From NCBI RefSeq assembly GCF_023898865.1, contig NZ_JAGSOV010000066.1:1-37478 (forward strand): a DNA stretch of 37,478 nt, read 5' to 3'. The DNA comes from Pseudonocardia humida. GTDB taxonomy: Bacteria > Actinomycetota > Actinomycetes > Mycobacteriales > Pseudonocardiaceae. The notes beneath the pieces were generated by a model, which saw only the letters and a program-made list of their open reading frames with translations, was not told the DNA's origin and ran no database searches. The translations under genes and the position numbers were made by a program. This document shows, one piece after another, positions 1-7,919 of the stretch (position 1 is the stretch's first letter; each line of letters begins with the position of its first letter).

Positions 1-99
1 CGGGGCGCCCCCGCCGGGCCGGCGGGGCCCCCGCGGCCACCCCCCCCCGCCGGCGCCCCACGGAGAGTCTGCGAGGACCGGCGTTCCGCGCCGCCACGG
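1..99. other. GC-rich edge, no gene seen
   Basis: The first 99 bases are almost pure G and C, with runs of C up to nine bases and short GGCCGGCGGG-type self-complementary pieces. No start codon, ribosome site or credible reading frame is visible. It lies just after the stop of the leftward MarR gene, so it could hold that gene's terminator. The homopolymers look like an assembly edge. Confidence 0.5.
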
Positions 100-549
100 C
101 TACCGACCGGTGGGGAGCTCGGCGGCGAGGCGGCGCAGGTGGCGGGCGAGGTCGGCGGCGTCCTCGGCGGGCCAGCCCGCGGTCAGCTCGCCGAACACGC
201 GCTCCTGCCAGGCCCGGGCGCCCGCGAGCAGCTCGTGCCCGTCCGGCGTGACGGTCAGCACGGCGCGGCGCGCGTCGTCGGTGGCGGCGCCGCGGGTCAG
301 GTAGCCGTGCGCGACGGCGTCGGAGACGAACCGGCTCGCCCCCGACCGGTCGATCCCCAGCTGGTGCGCGACGTCGGCCACCGACGCCTCGTCGCCGGGC
401 GTGGCGGCGACGGCCTCCAGCACCTGGATGTCCTGCAGCCTGCGTTCCTCGCCGGTCAGCTCGGCCGAGACGCGCAACGGGCCGCGTCGCGACCAGAAGC
501 GCACCAGGCGGAACAGCGCGGGCCCCCCGCCCTGCAGGTCGTCGGCCAT
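100..549 (-). CDS. MarR family transcriptional regulator
   Basis: This is a 149-residue winged-helix repressor, the usual MarR length. The recognition region (about residues 55-85) reads VADVAHQLGIDRSGASRFV. It is followed by a wing with the family's D-x-R sequence (DDARRAVLTVTPDG, about residues 90-103). I chose the ATG at 549 because AGGGAGG lies just upstream; the frame stays open for 48 more codons, but these run into the divergent MFS gene. The gene faces the MFS exporter across 46 bp holding inverted repeats. It therefore probably represses the exporter and itself until a small hydrophobic or phenolic ligand binds. The ligand cannot be told from sequence. Confidence 0.85.
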   Translation of the reverse strand: MADDLQGGGPALFRLVRFWSRRGPLRVSAELTGEERRLQDIQVLEAVAATPGDEASVADVAHQLGIDRSGASRFVSDAVAHGYLTRGAATDDARRAVLTVTPDGHELLAGARAWQERVFGELTAGWPAEDAADLARHLRRLAAELPTGR

Positions 550-562
550 CGGGCCTCCCTTG

Positions 563-601
563 TGCGTGCAATACGCATACAATAACGTGTGCGAAATGCA
601 C
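563..601. promoter_or_regulatory. Probable MarR operator region
   Basis: Two inverted repeats lie in the divergent gap between marR and the MFS gene: TGCGT/ACGCA with a 5-base spacer (563-577) and GTGC/GCAC with a 5-base spacer (589-601, overlapping the MFS start codon). The region is AT-rich compared with its surroundings. The spacing and position suit dimeric MarR binding. No footprint can be inferred. Confidence 0.5.
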
Positions 602-1984
602 GTATCTACCGGGGTGGGCGCGCCCCGTCGCGCCGTCGAAGCGGCGTTCGCGGCGCTGCTGCTCGGCATGCTCATGGCCCAGCTCGACGGCAACGTCGTC
701 GTCGCCGCGCTGCCGGCGATCGGCGCCGACCTCGACGACCCGGACGCCGTCGCCGGGGTGACGGCCGCCTACCTGCTGACCGTCACCGTCACCACCCCGG
801 TCCACGGCAGGCTCGGGGACCGGCTCGGTCGCCGTACGGTCTTCGCCGCCTCGGTGCTGGTGTTCGCGCTCGGGTCGGCCCTGTGCGCGCTCGCGCCCTC
901 GCTCCCGACGCTGGTCGCGGCCCGCGCCCTGCAGGGCGTCGGCGGGGGCGGGCTGGTCGTCTCCGCCGTGACGGCCCTCGGCGAGATGTTCGACCGGGCC
1001 GAGCGGGTGCGCAGGCAGGTCTGGGTGACCGCGGCCTTCGGCGTCTCCGCGCTGGCCGGACCGCCGGTCGGCGCGCTGCTGGCGGCCGGGCCGGGCTGGC
1101 GCTGGGCGTTCGGGATCAACCTGCCGCTGTGCGCCGTCGCGCTGGCCCTCGGGCTGCGCGGCCTACCCGGCCGCCGGGCCGACGCCGGGCGCGGATTCGA
1201 CGTCGTCGGCACCGCGCTGGTCGTGCTCGGCGGCGGGTGCATCGTCCTGCTCGGCTCGTCCGAGGCGCTGGCCGCGGGGCCCGCCGCGGTGCCGCTCCTC
1301 CTGGTCGCGCTGCTGGCGGCCGCGCTCTTCGTCCGGGTGCAGCGGCGCGCGCCCGCCCCGCTGTTCCCGCCCGCCCTGCTCGCCGCCCCCGGCCTCGCCC
1401 GCACGATCGCGGTGACCGGGCTCGGCGGGGTGGCGCTGTTCGGCAGCTTCACGTTCGTCCCGGCCGCGGTGGCCGCGGGCACCGGGCTGGGCACCGGCGC
1501 CGTCGGCGCGACGCTGGTCGCGCTGACCGGCGGCCAGCTGGCGATCGGCCTGGTGTTCGCCGCGCTCGCCCGCCGCTGGTCGCGGATGGTCCCCTGGGGC
1601 CGGCTCGGCCTGGGCGCCGGCGTCGTCGGGCTCGGCGCGCTGGCCGCCGTGCCGTGGACGGGCGGCCAGGGCGCGCTGGTCGTCGCGGTCGTCGGGATGG
1701 CGCTGACCGGCGCGGCGCTCGGCCTGTGCCTGCAGGCCTACACGCTGCTCGGGCAGTCGTGCGCCCCGCCGGAGGCGTTCGGCGCCGCGATGGCCGCGCT
1801 GACGTTCGCCCGCCAGCTCGGCGGCGCGCTCGGCGCGGCGGCACTGGGCTGGCTGCTGCTCGCCGTCCCCGACCGGACGGCCGGGCTCACCGCGGTGCTG
1901 GCCGTGGCGGCCGTAGTGCTCGTCGCAGCGCTCCCCCTCGCCCCTCGCCGCGCGGACGAACCCCCACCACCTCCGACCCCCTGA
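596..1984 (+). CDS. MFS drug exporter, DHA2 (EmrB/QacA) type
   Basis: This 462-residue integral membrane protein is built of alternating hydrophobic helices. The first helix carries the DHA2 signature LDGNVVVAALPAI (about residues 22-34). The loop motif A, GRLGDRLGRRT, follows helix 2, and GPPVGALL fits the antiporter motif C in helix 5. The family exports hydrophobic cations, antibiotics or dyes in exchange for protons. The protein is slightly short for a 14-helix member. ATG 596 is used because the upstream part of the frame reads through the divergent marR gene. Its expression is probably controlled by the adjacent MarR protein. The substrate is unknown. Confidence 0.85.
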   Translation: MHVSTGVGAPRRAVEAAFAALLLGMLMAQLDGNVVVAALPAIGADLDDPDAVAGVTAAYLLTVTVTTPVHGRLGDRLGRRTVFAASVLVFALGSALCALAPSLPTLVAARALQGVGGGGLVVSAVTALGEMFDRAERVRRQVWVTAAFGVSALAGPPVGALLAAGPGWRWAFGINLPLCAVALALGLRGLPGRRADAGRGFDVVGTALVVLGGGCIVLLGSSEALAAGPAAVPLLLVALLAAALFVRVQRRAPAPLFPPALLAAPGLARTIAVTGLGGVALFGSFTFVPAAVAAGTGLGTGAVGATLVALTGGQLAIGLVFAALARRWSRMVPWGRLGLGAGVVGLGALAAVPWTGGQGALVVAVVGMALTGAALGLCLQAYTLLGQSCAPPEAFGAAMAALTFARQLGGALGAAALGWLLLAVPDRTAGLTAVLAVAAVVLVAALPLAPRRADEPPPPPTP

Positions 1985-2022
1985 CCCTGCGCCCTCCCCC
2001 GCGCCCCCACCCCGCGCCCGCG

Positions 2023-2077
2023 TGTCAGGAAAGCCACCATCAGGACGCGTGGCGTCCTGATGGTGGCTTTCCTGACA
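2023..2077. terminator. Perfect 26-bp hairpin (TCAGGAAAGCCAC family)
   Basis: Two perfectly complementary 26-base arms (2023-2048 and 2052-2077) flank the 3-base loop GTG. It lies between the convergent MFS and WYL genes, so it probably terminates both. There is no U-tract. The outer arm TGTCAGGAAAGCCACCATCA recurs at 22450, and close relatives occur at 7833 and 16684. Confidence 0.75.
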
Positions 2078-3077
2078 ACCGGTCGGGGCGGCCGCCCCCC
2101 CCCCCGGCGGGGGGGGGGGGGGGGGGGGGGCGGGCGGCGTAGCGGGCGACGAGCTCGCGGCCGATCCGGGCGAGCTCGGCGGTGAGCGGCGGTGAGCCCA
2201 CGACCTCGACCTGCGCGCCCCAGCCCGCCAGCCGCTGGGCGATCATCACCGGGGTCGGCGCGGACAGCCGGACGCGCACCCGCCCGTCGTCGGCGGGTCC
2301 GAGGACCTCGCACTGGCGGCCGAAGTGGCCGCGCAGGACGTGCAGCACCCGGGCGTCGATCAGGACGTCGGCGTCGAAGCCGGCGCGACGCTGCTCGACG
2401 CGGTCGACGACCCGCTCCCACTCCGCGGCCAGGTCGAAGTCGGCGGGTCGCGCGGCGGGTTCGTCGGTCACGGTCGCCTCGACGACGCGGTCGACGCGGA
2501 ACGTGCGCCGCCCGGCGTCGGTGCCGGCGACGAGGTACCAGGTCTCGTCCTTGTCGACGAGGCCGAGCGGGTCGACCCGGCGGGTGCCCGGTTCCCGGCC
2601 GGGCCGGGCGTAGACGAGCTCGACGCGGCGGCGCCGCACCACGGCCGACTGCAGCAGCTCGACCAGCTCGGAACGCTCCCGGCCGTGCTCGCCCCACCGG
2701 GCCGGGTCGACGACGACGGCGTCGGCGGCGGCTTCGGCGGCGGGGCGGAAGGTGTCGGGCAGGGCGCGCACCAGCTTGCGCAGCGCCGAGCGCGCGGGCG
2801 TGCCCGCGGCTCCGGCGCTCGGTCCGAGCAGCAGGAACAGGGCCTGCGCCTCACCGGCGGTGAGGCCGGTGAGGTCGGTGCGCGCGCCGCCGACCAGCTG
2901 CCAGCCCCCGCCGCGGCCGGGTTGCGGGTAGACGGGCACCCCGGCGGCCGAGAGCGCCTCCAGGTCGCGGCGGGCGGTCGCCACGGAGACCTCCAGCTCG
3001 GCGGCGACCTCGGCCGCGGTCACCCGGCCGCGGGCCTGCATCAGCAGGAGGGTGGCGACGAGGCGGTCTGCGCGCAT
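2040..3077 (-). CDS. WYL-domain transcriptional regulator (DeoR-like HTH)
   Basis: As read, this protein has 345 residues. Residues 1-55 form a DeoR/HTH_11 winged helix (VTAAEVAAELEVSVATARRDL). The WYL domain sits at about residues 140-210, with the signature TWYLVAG and the basic RTFRVDRV segment. A WCX-type domain follows to about 320. Start ATG 3077 is preceded by the palindromic operator, and the longer upstream frame crosses the divergent VOC gene. The last ~25 residues are proline/glycine from the homopolymer tract followed by the terminator hairpin. The true stop was probably near 2130, just after ELVARYAARP. It likely controls the divergent VOC gene. Confidence 0.8.
   Translation of the reverse strand: MRADRLVATLLLMQARGRVTAAEVAAELEVSVATARRDLEALSAAGVPVYPQPGRGGGWQLVGGARTDLTGLTAGEAQALFLLLGPSAGAAGTPARSALRKLVRALPDTFRPAAEAAADAVVVDPARWGEHGRERSELVELLQSAVVRRRRVELVYARPGREPGTRRVDPLGLVDKDETWYLVAGTDAGRRTFRVDRVVEATVTDEPAARPADFDLAAEWERVVDRVEQRRAGFDADVLIDARVLHVLRGHFGRQCEVLGPADDGRVRVRLSAPTPVMIAQRLAGWGAQVEVVGSPPLTAELARIGRELVARYAARPPPPPPPAGGGGGRPDRLSGKPPSGRHAS
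2085..2135. repeat. Poly-C/poly-G homopolymer tract
   Basis: A run of about 10 C, then a short GGCGG piece, then over 20 G. It falls at the 3' end of the WYL gene just after a very stable hairpin. Its exact length is doubtful in any short-read assembly, and it probably distorts the end of the WYL reading frame. Confidence 0.6.
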
Positions 3078-3096
3078 GCCCGAATCCTGCCCGTAA

Positions 3097-3119
3097 AAGT
3101 GCTCATTGGATGAGCACTT
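3097..3119. promoter_or_regulatory. Perfect 10-bp-arm operator palindrome
   Basis: The arms AAGTGCTCAT and ATGAGCACTT are separated by TGG. It lies 20 bp upstream of the WYL start and 51 bp upstream of the VOC start. This suits an operator shared by the divergent pair. Confidence 0.6.
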
Positions 3120-3170
3120 CGCCTCCGCACCATGGTCTCGACACCCGGATCGAACGGAAGGACACCGCAC

Positions 3171-3590
3171 ATGCTCCGCGGACTCGCCACTGTCAACCTC
3201 TACGCCGACGACGTCGCCGAGGCGGCCCGGTGGTACGCCGGGTTCCTCGGCGTCGAGCCCTACTACTCGGTCCCCGGCCCCGACGGGACGCCCGGCTACG
3301 TCGAGTTCCGGCTCGGCGACTACCAGCACGAGCTGGGCTTCATCGACCGCCGCTTCGCCCCGCCCGGGGCGGCGAACCCGGCGGGCGGCGCGCTGGCCAA
3401 CTGGCACGTCGACGACATCGAGGCCACCTTCGCCTGGCTGGTCGAACACGGCGCCACCGAGTACGAGCCGATCACCGCGCGCACCGAGGGCTTCGTGACG
3501 GCGGCGGTCGTCGACCCGTTCGGCAACGTCCTGGCCATCATGTCCAACCCGCACTACCTGGAGGTCCTGGACAAGACCGGCCCGTTCTGA
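3171..3590 (+). CDS. VOC superfamily (glyoxalase-like) protein
   Basis: A 139-residue protein with the paired beta-alpha-beta-beta-beta modules of the vicinal oxygen chelate fold (VNLYADDVAEAARWYAGFLG at the start, VVDPFGNVLAIM near the end). The usual H/H/E metal ligands are not obvious: the first position is Asn and the last is Ala, so it may bind rather than convert its ligand. ATG 3171 is chosen over an in-frame ATG at 3132 because GGAAGGA sits about 9 bases upstream. It is divergent from the WYL regulator and convergent with the TetR gene at 3597, with only 6 bp between stops. The substrate is unknown. Confidence 0.75.
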   Translation: MLRGLATVNLYADDVAEAARWYAGFLGVEPYYSVPGPDGTPGYVEFRLGDYQHELGFIDRRFAPPGAANPAGGALANWHVDDIEATFAWLVEHGATEYEPITARTEGFVTAAVVDPFGNVLAIMSNPHYLEVLDKTGPF

Positions 3591-3596
3591 CCTGAG

Positions 3597-4223
3597 CTAC
3601 GCGGACCGCAGGACCATCGAGCGCAGGCCGGTCGCGATCCAGGACTCGTAGTCCTGCGGCGACCAGCCGCGCTGGGTGAGCAGCAGCCAGACGTCGGGCG
3701 AGTTGAGCGTCCAGATGACGTCGCGGGCGCGCTCGGCGTCCAGGCCGGGGCGCAGCCACCCGCGCTCGGCCCACAGGCCGGCGACGAGGGTGGCTCCGGT
3801 CAGCCGCTCGGCGTCGACGGTGGCCACGAAGGCGTCCAGGTCGGGGTCGCCGCCGCGGGCGGAGGCCACGACGCGCATCAGGCCCCCGGCCCGGCCGGTC
3901 AGCCCCCGGCACAGGGCCGCGTAGGCGGCGACGGCCTCCTCGGGCCCGGTGGCCTCGCGCACGGCGACCGCCTCCGGTCGGGCGCCGACCGGGGCCGCGT
4001 CCTCGTCGCCGGCCATCGCCACGTCGTAGGCGTCCTTGAGCAGCCGGGCCTTGTTCCCGAACCGCTTGTAGACCGTCTCCTGCGACACCCCGGCCGCCGC
4101 GGCGATCCCGCGGATGGTGGTGGCGGCGTAGCCCTGGGTCAGGAAGGCGTCGCGGGCGGCGGCCAGGACCTTGGTCCGGGTGGCCGCCGCGGCGGCCGCG
4201 CGCGAGCTGTTGTCGTAGGGCAT
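3597..4223 (-). CDS. TetR family regulator
   Basis: A 208-residue protein. The N-terminal TetR DNA-binding domain (about residues 15-60) contains GYAATTIRGIAAAAGVSQET followed by VYKRFGNKARLL. The remaining helices form a variable ligand-binding domain and contain no recognisable subfamily signature. ATG 4223 is the first start after the divergent promoter. The gene faces the SnoaL-like gene at 4313 across 89 bp that hold two copies of a GATACAG-based operator, so it is probably the repressor of that gene and of itself. The inducer is unknown. Confidence 0.85.
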   Translation of the reverse strand: MPYDNSSRAAAAAATRTKVLAAARDAFLTQGYAATTIRGIAAAAGVSQETVYKRFGNKARLLKDAYDVAMAGDEDAAPVGARPEAVAVREATGPEEAVAAYAALCRGLTGRAGGLMRVVASARGGDPDLDAFVATVDAERLTGATLVAGLWAERGWLRPGLDAERARDVIWTLNSPDVWLLLTQRGWSPQDYESWIATGLRSMVLRSA

Positions 4224-4255
4224 CGGTCTCCAACCGGTACTTGCGCCGTCATTTG

Positions 4256-4294
4256 GATACAGCGTACTGTCTCGACTCGATACAGCAAGCTGTA
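4256..4294. promoter_or_regulatory. Two tandem TetR-type operators
   Basis: GATACAG starts at 4256 and again at 4279. Each copy is followed 4 bases later by CTGT, giving ACAG/CTGT and a fuller TACAGC-AA-GCTGTA palindrome at 4281-4294. The two sites are 23 bp apart, about two helical turns, between the divergent tetR and SnoaL-like genes. Confidence 0.6.
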
Positions 4295-4312
4295 CCGAAC
4301 TTGGGAGGCCCC

Positions 4313-4837
4313 ATGACGACCACGACCGACCGCGCCGCGCAGGCCGACCTGGCCGCCCGGGCCATCCATCTGATGGTCAACGGCACGCTCGACGACTTCC
4401 GCCGGGTGGTGCACCCGGAGGCGACGAACCGCGAGGCCGCGTCCGAGCCGCCGAACTGCCGGGGCCGCGGCCCGAACGCGTTCTGGGGCACCGCCCGCTG
4501 GCTGCGCACCGCGTTCGCCGACATGGCCTTCGGGATCAGCACGGTGCTGGTCGACGGCGACCTGGCCGTCACCCACGGCACGGTGAGCGGGCGGCACGTC
4601 GGCGACATGGTGATCTGGACGCCGGAGGCCACCGTCGAGCGGGCGTTCGCGCCCACCGGCAAGCGCTTCGAGGTGAACCACGCGCACTTCCTGCGCTTCC
4701 GCGACGGCCTGGTCGTCGAGCACTGGGCCGTGCGCGACGACCAGTCGCTGGCGATGCAGCTGGGCTGGGTGCCGCCCACCCCCGTCTACCTGCTGCGGTG
4801 CGCCCTCGCCACCCGCCGTCACCGCCGCGCCGGCTGA
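4313..4837 (+). CDS. SnoaL-like / ester cyclase-like NTF2-fold protein
   Basis: A 174-residue alpha+beta protein with the layout of the SnoaL/NTF2-like superfamily. An opening helical segment (AIHLMVNGTLDDFRRVVHPEA) is followed by a curved sheet ending in HFLRFRDGLVVEHWAVRDD, the typical polyketide-cyclase-like tail. Members act as small cyclases, isomerases or hydrolases on hydrophobic substrates, or are non-catalytic. ATG 4313 has GGGAGG 5 bases upstream. It is the likely target of the divergent TetR, whose operators overlap its promoter. The last ~15 residues are Arg-rich and may be non-conserved. The specific reaction is not predictable. Confidence 0.7.
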   Translation: MTTTTDRAAQADLAARAIHLMVNGTLDDFRRVVHPEATNREAASEPPNCRGRGPNAFWGTARWLRTAFADMAFGISTVLVDGDLAVTHGTVSGRHVGDMVIWTPEATVERAFAPTGKRFEVNHAHFLRFRDGLVVEHWAVRDDQSLAMQLGWVPPTPVYLLRCALATRRHRRAG

Positions 4838-4839
4838 GC

Positions 4840-5261
4840 CCGCCGCTCACGGGTCGGTGCCCTGCAGGTGGGCGGCACCGCGAGCATCCGGCGGGTGTCC
4901 TCGGTGACCACCCAGGTGCGCGGCGTTCGCGCTGGTCGGGCGCGCTCCGCGACCAGGGCGCGCACCTCGCGCTCCCGCGGCGAGAGCCGGTCCAGCGGAT
5001 CGGTCGAGCGCTCCACCGGCGCCCGCACCACCTGGGTCGATGACCGTGCCGCCCTCGGCCTCCCGGCGCGGCGAACACCTCGACGTCGGCCACCCGGTCC
5101 GTGACCAGGTGGGCCCACGCCCGGCCGCAGCGGCGAGGCGGATCAGGAACAGCGGTGTCGCGGACCAGCACGAGCTCGGCTCGGGCCGCCGGGCCTGACC
5201 GCGGCGGCCGACCGTTCGCGGCCACCCCGGCGACCGGGCCGGCCTGGGCGTCCGGCAGCAC
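4840..5261 (-). pseudogene. Broken LuxR/NarL-type response regulator
   Basis: Pieces of a response regulator occur in order on the minus strand but in three frames. About 5261-5075 carries a degraded receiver-like segment (ELVLVRDTAV ... HLVTDRVADVEVFAAPG). Around 5056-5033 the linker EGGTVIDP is in a second frame. From about 5036 down, QVVRAP and DPLDRLSPREREVRALVAE, the start of the LuxR helix-turn-helix, appear in a third frame, followed by a damaged VVTEDT segment. The receiver phosphorylation Asp and most of its core are missing. No sensor kinase lies nearby. I read this as a decayed gene, although indels at these points would produce the same picture. Confidence 0.6.
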
Positions 5262-5276
5262 CTGCCGGCCGGTCGC

Positions 5277-7103
5277 TCAGCGGAACTCCAGGCCCTCGAA
5301 CGTCCCGGCCCGACGCCACTTGTCGATGTACGCGAAGTACGCGGCGGGGCCGTGCGGGTGGCCGACGTTGAGCCGGGCCCGCGGGCCGGGGTCCTGGCCC
5401 TCGTTGTTGTAGTAGCCGGGCGTGCAGTCCAGCGCGCCGGCCATCATCCGGCCCGGCCCGGTGAGCAGCAGCTCGCCCCAGGCGTTCTCGGCCTCCTTCG
5501 TGCTCTCCACCTCGGCGGCGCCCCGCTCCAGCGCGTGCGCGACCACCGCCGCCACCGTGCGCCCGTGGTCGGTGAGGTTGCTGGGCACGTTGGAGATCAG
5601 GTTTGCGGCCTGGGTGGGCTGCACGACGAACATGTTGGGGAAGCCGTGCACGTGCAGGCCGTGCAGCGTGCGCATGCCCTCGGCCCAGTAGTCGGAGATC
5701 CGCACCCCGCCGCGGCCGGTGACCTCGTAGCCCGCCCGGCGGGTCCACTCCGTGCCGACCTCGAAGCCGGACGCGTAGATGATCAGGTCGACCTCGTGCT
5801 CGACGCCGTTGGCGACCACCCCGCGCTCGGTGATCCGCTCGACGCCGCGGCCGTCGGTGTCGACCAGGCGCACCCCGGGCTCGTTGTAGGCCTGCAGGTA
5901 CTCGTCGTGGAAGCAGGGCCGCTTGCACAGCTGGCGGTACCAGGCCTTGAGGTGCTCGGCGGTCGCCGGGTCGGCGACGACCGCGTCGACCCGGGCGCGG
6001 ATCTGCTCCATCTTCTCGACGTCGGCGTCCTCGAACGCGGCCAGCATCGCCAGCGGGGTGCGCTCCTCGCGGGGCAGGGCGGAGAACTTCGAGCGCATCC
6101 GTCGGGAGATCTCGGTCCAGCCGTCCATGACCAGGTCGACGTCGGCGGTGCCGCCCGCCTGGTTGAGCGTGAAGTTGTCCAGCCAGCGCTGCTGCCAGCC
6201 GGGCGTGGCGATCCCGGCGAACCACTCCGGGTCGATCGGCCCGTTGTCGCGCACGTCGATCGACGACGGCGTGCGCTGGAACACCAGCAGCTCCCGGCAG
6301 GCCCGGGCCAGGTGCGGCACGGCCTGCACGGCCGTCGCCCCGGTGCCGATGATCGCCACTCGCTTGTCGGCGAGCCGGTCCATCGGGGCGCCGAGGTGGT
6401 CGCCGCCGGTGTAGGCGTAGTCCCAGCGGCTGGTGTGGAACGAGTGGCCGGCGAAGTCGGCGATGCCCGGGATGCCGGGCAGCTTGGCCACGTGCAGCGG
6501 CCCGATGCCCATCGCGACGAACTGCGCGGTGAACCGGTCGCCGCGGTTGGTGCTGACCACCCAGCGCGACGCGTCGTCGTCCCAGCTCAGGTCGGTGACC
6601 TCGGTGTGGAACAGCGCGCCGTCGTGGAGCCCGAACCGGGTGGCGATCCGCCGGCAGTACTCGAGGATCTCCGGCCCGTGCGCGTACTTCTCGGTGGGCA
6701 TGTGCCCGGTCTCTTCCAGCAGCGGCATGTAGACCATCGAGGCGGTGTCGCACTGGGCGCCGGGGTAGCGGTTCCAGTACCAGGTGCCGCCGAAGTCGCC
6801 GCCCTTCTCCACGATCCGGACGTCGTCGACGCCCGCCTCCTTCAGCCGCGCGCCGGTGACCAGCCCGGCGAAGCCGCCGCCGATGAAGGCCACGGTCACG
6901 TGGTCGGCGCGCGGCTCGCGCTCCACCGAGGGCGTGTGCGGGTCGTCGAGGTAGTGCGCGAAGGGCCCGCCGGCGAGCCGGACGTACTGGGCGTTGCCGT
7001 CGGCGCGCAGCCGCTTGTCGCGCTCCTCCAGGTAGCGGCGGCGGACGGCCTCCTTGTCGATGGGGGTGCCGTCCGGCCTGGTGGGGCCCTCCATGACGCT
7101 CAT
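5277..7103 (-). CDS. Baeyer-Villiger-type flavin monooxygenase
   Basis: A 608-residue NADPH- and FAD-dependent monooxygenase that should insert oxygen next to a ketone or oxidise a soft nucleophile. After a ~65-residue N-terminal extension comes the FAD Rossmann motif GGGFAG (residues 75-80). The Baeyer-Villiger fingerprint F-x-G-x-x-x-H-x-x-x-W appears as FAGHSFHTSRW (about 220). The NADPH motif GTGATA follows, about 40 residues further on. The length and extension match the larger class I BVMOs. I chose ATG 7103 (MSVMEG); an internal ATG lies at 7094. It diverges from a TetR gene across an 18-bp palindrome and is likely repressed by it. The substrate is unknown. Gene quality contrasts with the adjacent pseudogene. 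Confidence 0.85.
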   Translation of the reverse strand: MSVMEGPTRPDGTPIDKEAVRRRYLEERDKRLRADGNAQYVRLAGGPFAHYLDDPHTPSVEREPRADHVTVAFIGGGFAGLVTGARLKEAGVDDVRIVEKGGDFGGTWYWNRYPGAQCDTASMVYMPLLEETGHMPTEKYAHGPEILEYCRRIATRFGLHDGALFHTEVTDLSWDDDASRWVVSTNRGDRFTAQFVAMGIGPLHVAKLPGIPGIADFAGHSFHTSRWDYAYTGGDHLGAPMDRLADKRVAIIGTGATAVQAVPHLARACRELLVFQRTPSSIDVRDNGPIDPEWFAGIATPGWQQRWLDNFTLNQAGGTADVDLVMDGWTEISRRMRSKFSALPREERTPLAMLAAFEDADVEKMEQIRARVDAVVADPATAEHLKAWYRQLCKRPCFHDEYLQAYNEPGVRLVDTDGRGVERITERGVVANGVEHEVDLIIYASGFEVGTEWTRRAGYEVTGRGGVRISDYWAEGMRTLHGLHVHGFPNMFVVQPTQAANLISNVPSNLTDHGRTVAAVVAHALERGAAEVESTKEAENAWGELLLTGPGRMMAGALDCTPGYYNNEGQDPGPRARLNVGHPHGPAAYFAYIDKWRRAGTFEGLEFR

Positions 7104-7148
7104 GCACGCTCCGCCGGCTCGCCCTGTCGCCTCTGACCAGTGCCAGCA

Positions 7149-7166
7149 TGTCACTCCTGAGTGACA
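7149..7166. promoter_or_regulatory. Perfect operator palindrome, monooxygenase/TetR
   Basis: The arms TGTCACTC and GAGTGACA are separated by CT, between the divergent monooxygenase and tetR genes. A GTG at 7161 lies inside it, which argues against that GTG being the tetR start. Confidence 0.65.
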
Positions 7167-7196
7167 CCGGGCAAGCGCCGCCGGTACCATCCCCCG

Positions 7197-7817
7197 GTGC
7201 CGGACGCCGGGACCACGACACCGCTCGCCGTCGAGCAGCGCGACGCCGCCCGCGCCCGGATCCTGCACGCCGCCCGCGTGGTCCTGGCCGACCGCGGGCT
7301 CGCCGCCACCGTCGACGACGTGGCGGAGGCGGCCGGGGTCAACCGGCGCACCGTCTTCCGCCACTTCAGCACCCGCGACGCCCTGTTCACCGCCGCGATC
7401 CGGGAGGGCGTGCGCCGCTACGCCCAGCAGATCCCCCCGGCCCCCGCCGACGGCGACCTGCGCGCCTGGCTGCTCGACCTGCTGCTGGTCACCCACCGGC
7501 TCAACGCCCGCAACGGCCGCGTCTACTGGGAGCTGGCGGTCCTCCCGCCCGAGGACCTCTCCGGCGAGCTGGCCGAGGCGGCCGCGGAGCGGCGGGCCGG
7601 CCGCAAGCAGTTCGCGGTGCGGGTGACCGGGCGGATGTGGCAGGCCCGCGGCGGGCCGGGCGAGCCGCCGGAGTGGCTGGTCGACGCGGTCGCCGTGCAC
7701 CTGTCGAGCTTCTGCACCCAGTCGCTGGCCGGCGACTTCGGCCGCACCCCCGACGAGGTCGCCCGGGTCTCCGCCCGGGTGATCGAAGCCACCCTCGCCG
7801 CCGCCCTCACCCCCTGA
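7197..7817 (+). CDS. TetR family regulator
   Basis: A 206-residue TetR protein. The DNA-binding domain (about residues 15-65) has GLAATVDDVAEAAGVNRRTV and then FRHFSTRDALF, close to the family consensus. The C-terminal helices are variable. I start at GTG 7197 because the earlier in-frame GTG 7161 lies within the palindromic operator. There is no clear ribosome site, so the transcript may be leaderless or nearly so. It is divergent from the Baeyer-Villiger monooxygenase gene, which is its probable target. It is followed by a long hairpin shared with the convergent YciI-like gene. Confidence 0.8.
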   Translation: MPDAGTTTPLAVEQRDAARARILHAARVVLADRGLAATVDDVAEAAGVNRRTVFRHFSTRDALFTAAIREGVRRYAQQIPPAPADGDLRAWLLDLLLVTHRLNARNGRVYWELAVLPPEDLSGELAEAAAERRAGRKQFAVRVTGRMWQARGGPGEPPEWLVDAVAVHLSSFCTQSLAGDFGRTPDEVARVSARVIEATLAAALTP

Positions 7818-7832
7818 CCGCCCTCGCCCGTG

Positions 7833-7919
7833 GTTCAGGAAGGCCACCTTCAGGTCCTGTGCGGCCGGGAAGGCCACCCTCCTGAACTCCCGGGGTTCAG
7901 GAAGGTGGCCTTCCTGAAC
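7833..7919. terminator. Nested hairpin, TCAGGAAGGCCAC family
   Basis: An 18-base arm at 7833-7850 (GTTCAGGAAGGCCACCTT) is exactly complementary to 7902-7919. A smaller hairpin at 7896-7918 (TTCAGGAAGG/CCTTCCTGAA) competes for the right arm, and a partial third copy lies at 7869-7887. It separates the convergent tetR and YciI-like genes. The YciI stop codon (7897-7899) is inside it. Confidence 0.65.

Noticed and set aside
4819..5118. Intact 99-residue LuxR-type regulator
   Set aside because: It covers only the start of the helix-turn-helix, and the preceding linker and receiver are in other frames. It is better read as a pseudogene fragment.
5352..7136. 594-residue plus-strand frame opposite the monooxygenase
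   Set aside because: It is the complement of the strongly supported flavin monooxygenase and shows no domain, only a Val/Gly/Ala/Arg-rich composition.
7161..7196. Earlier GTG start for the TetR gene
   Set aside because: The codon lies inside the perfect operator palindrome, and the extra residues resemble no TetR N-terminus.
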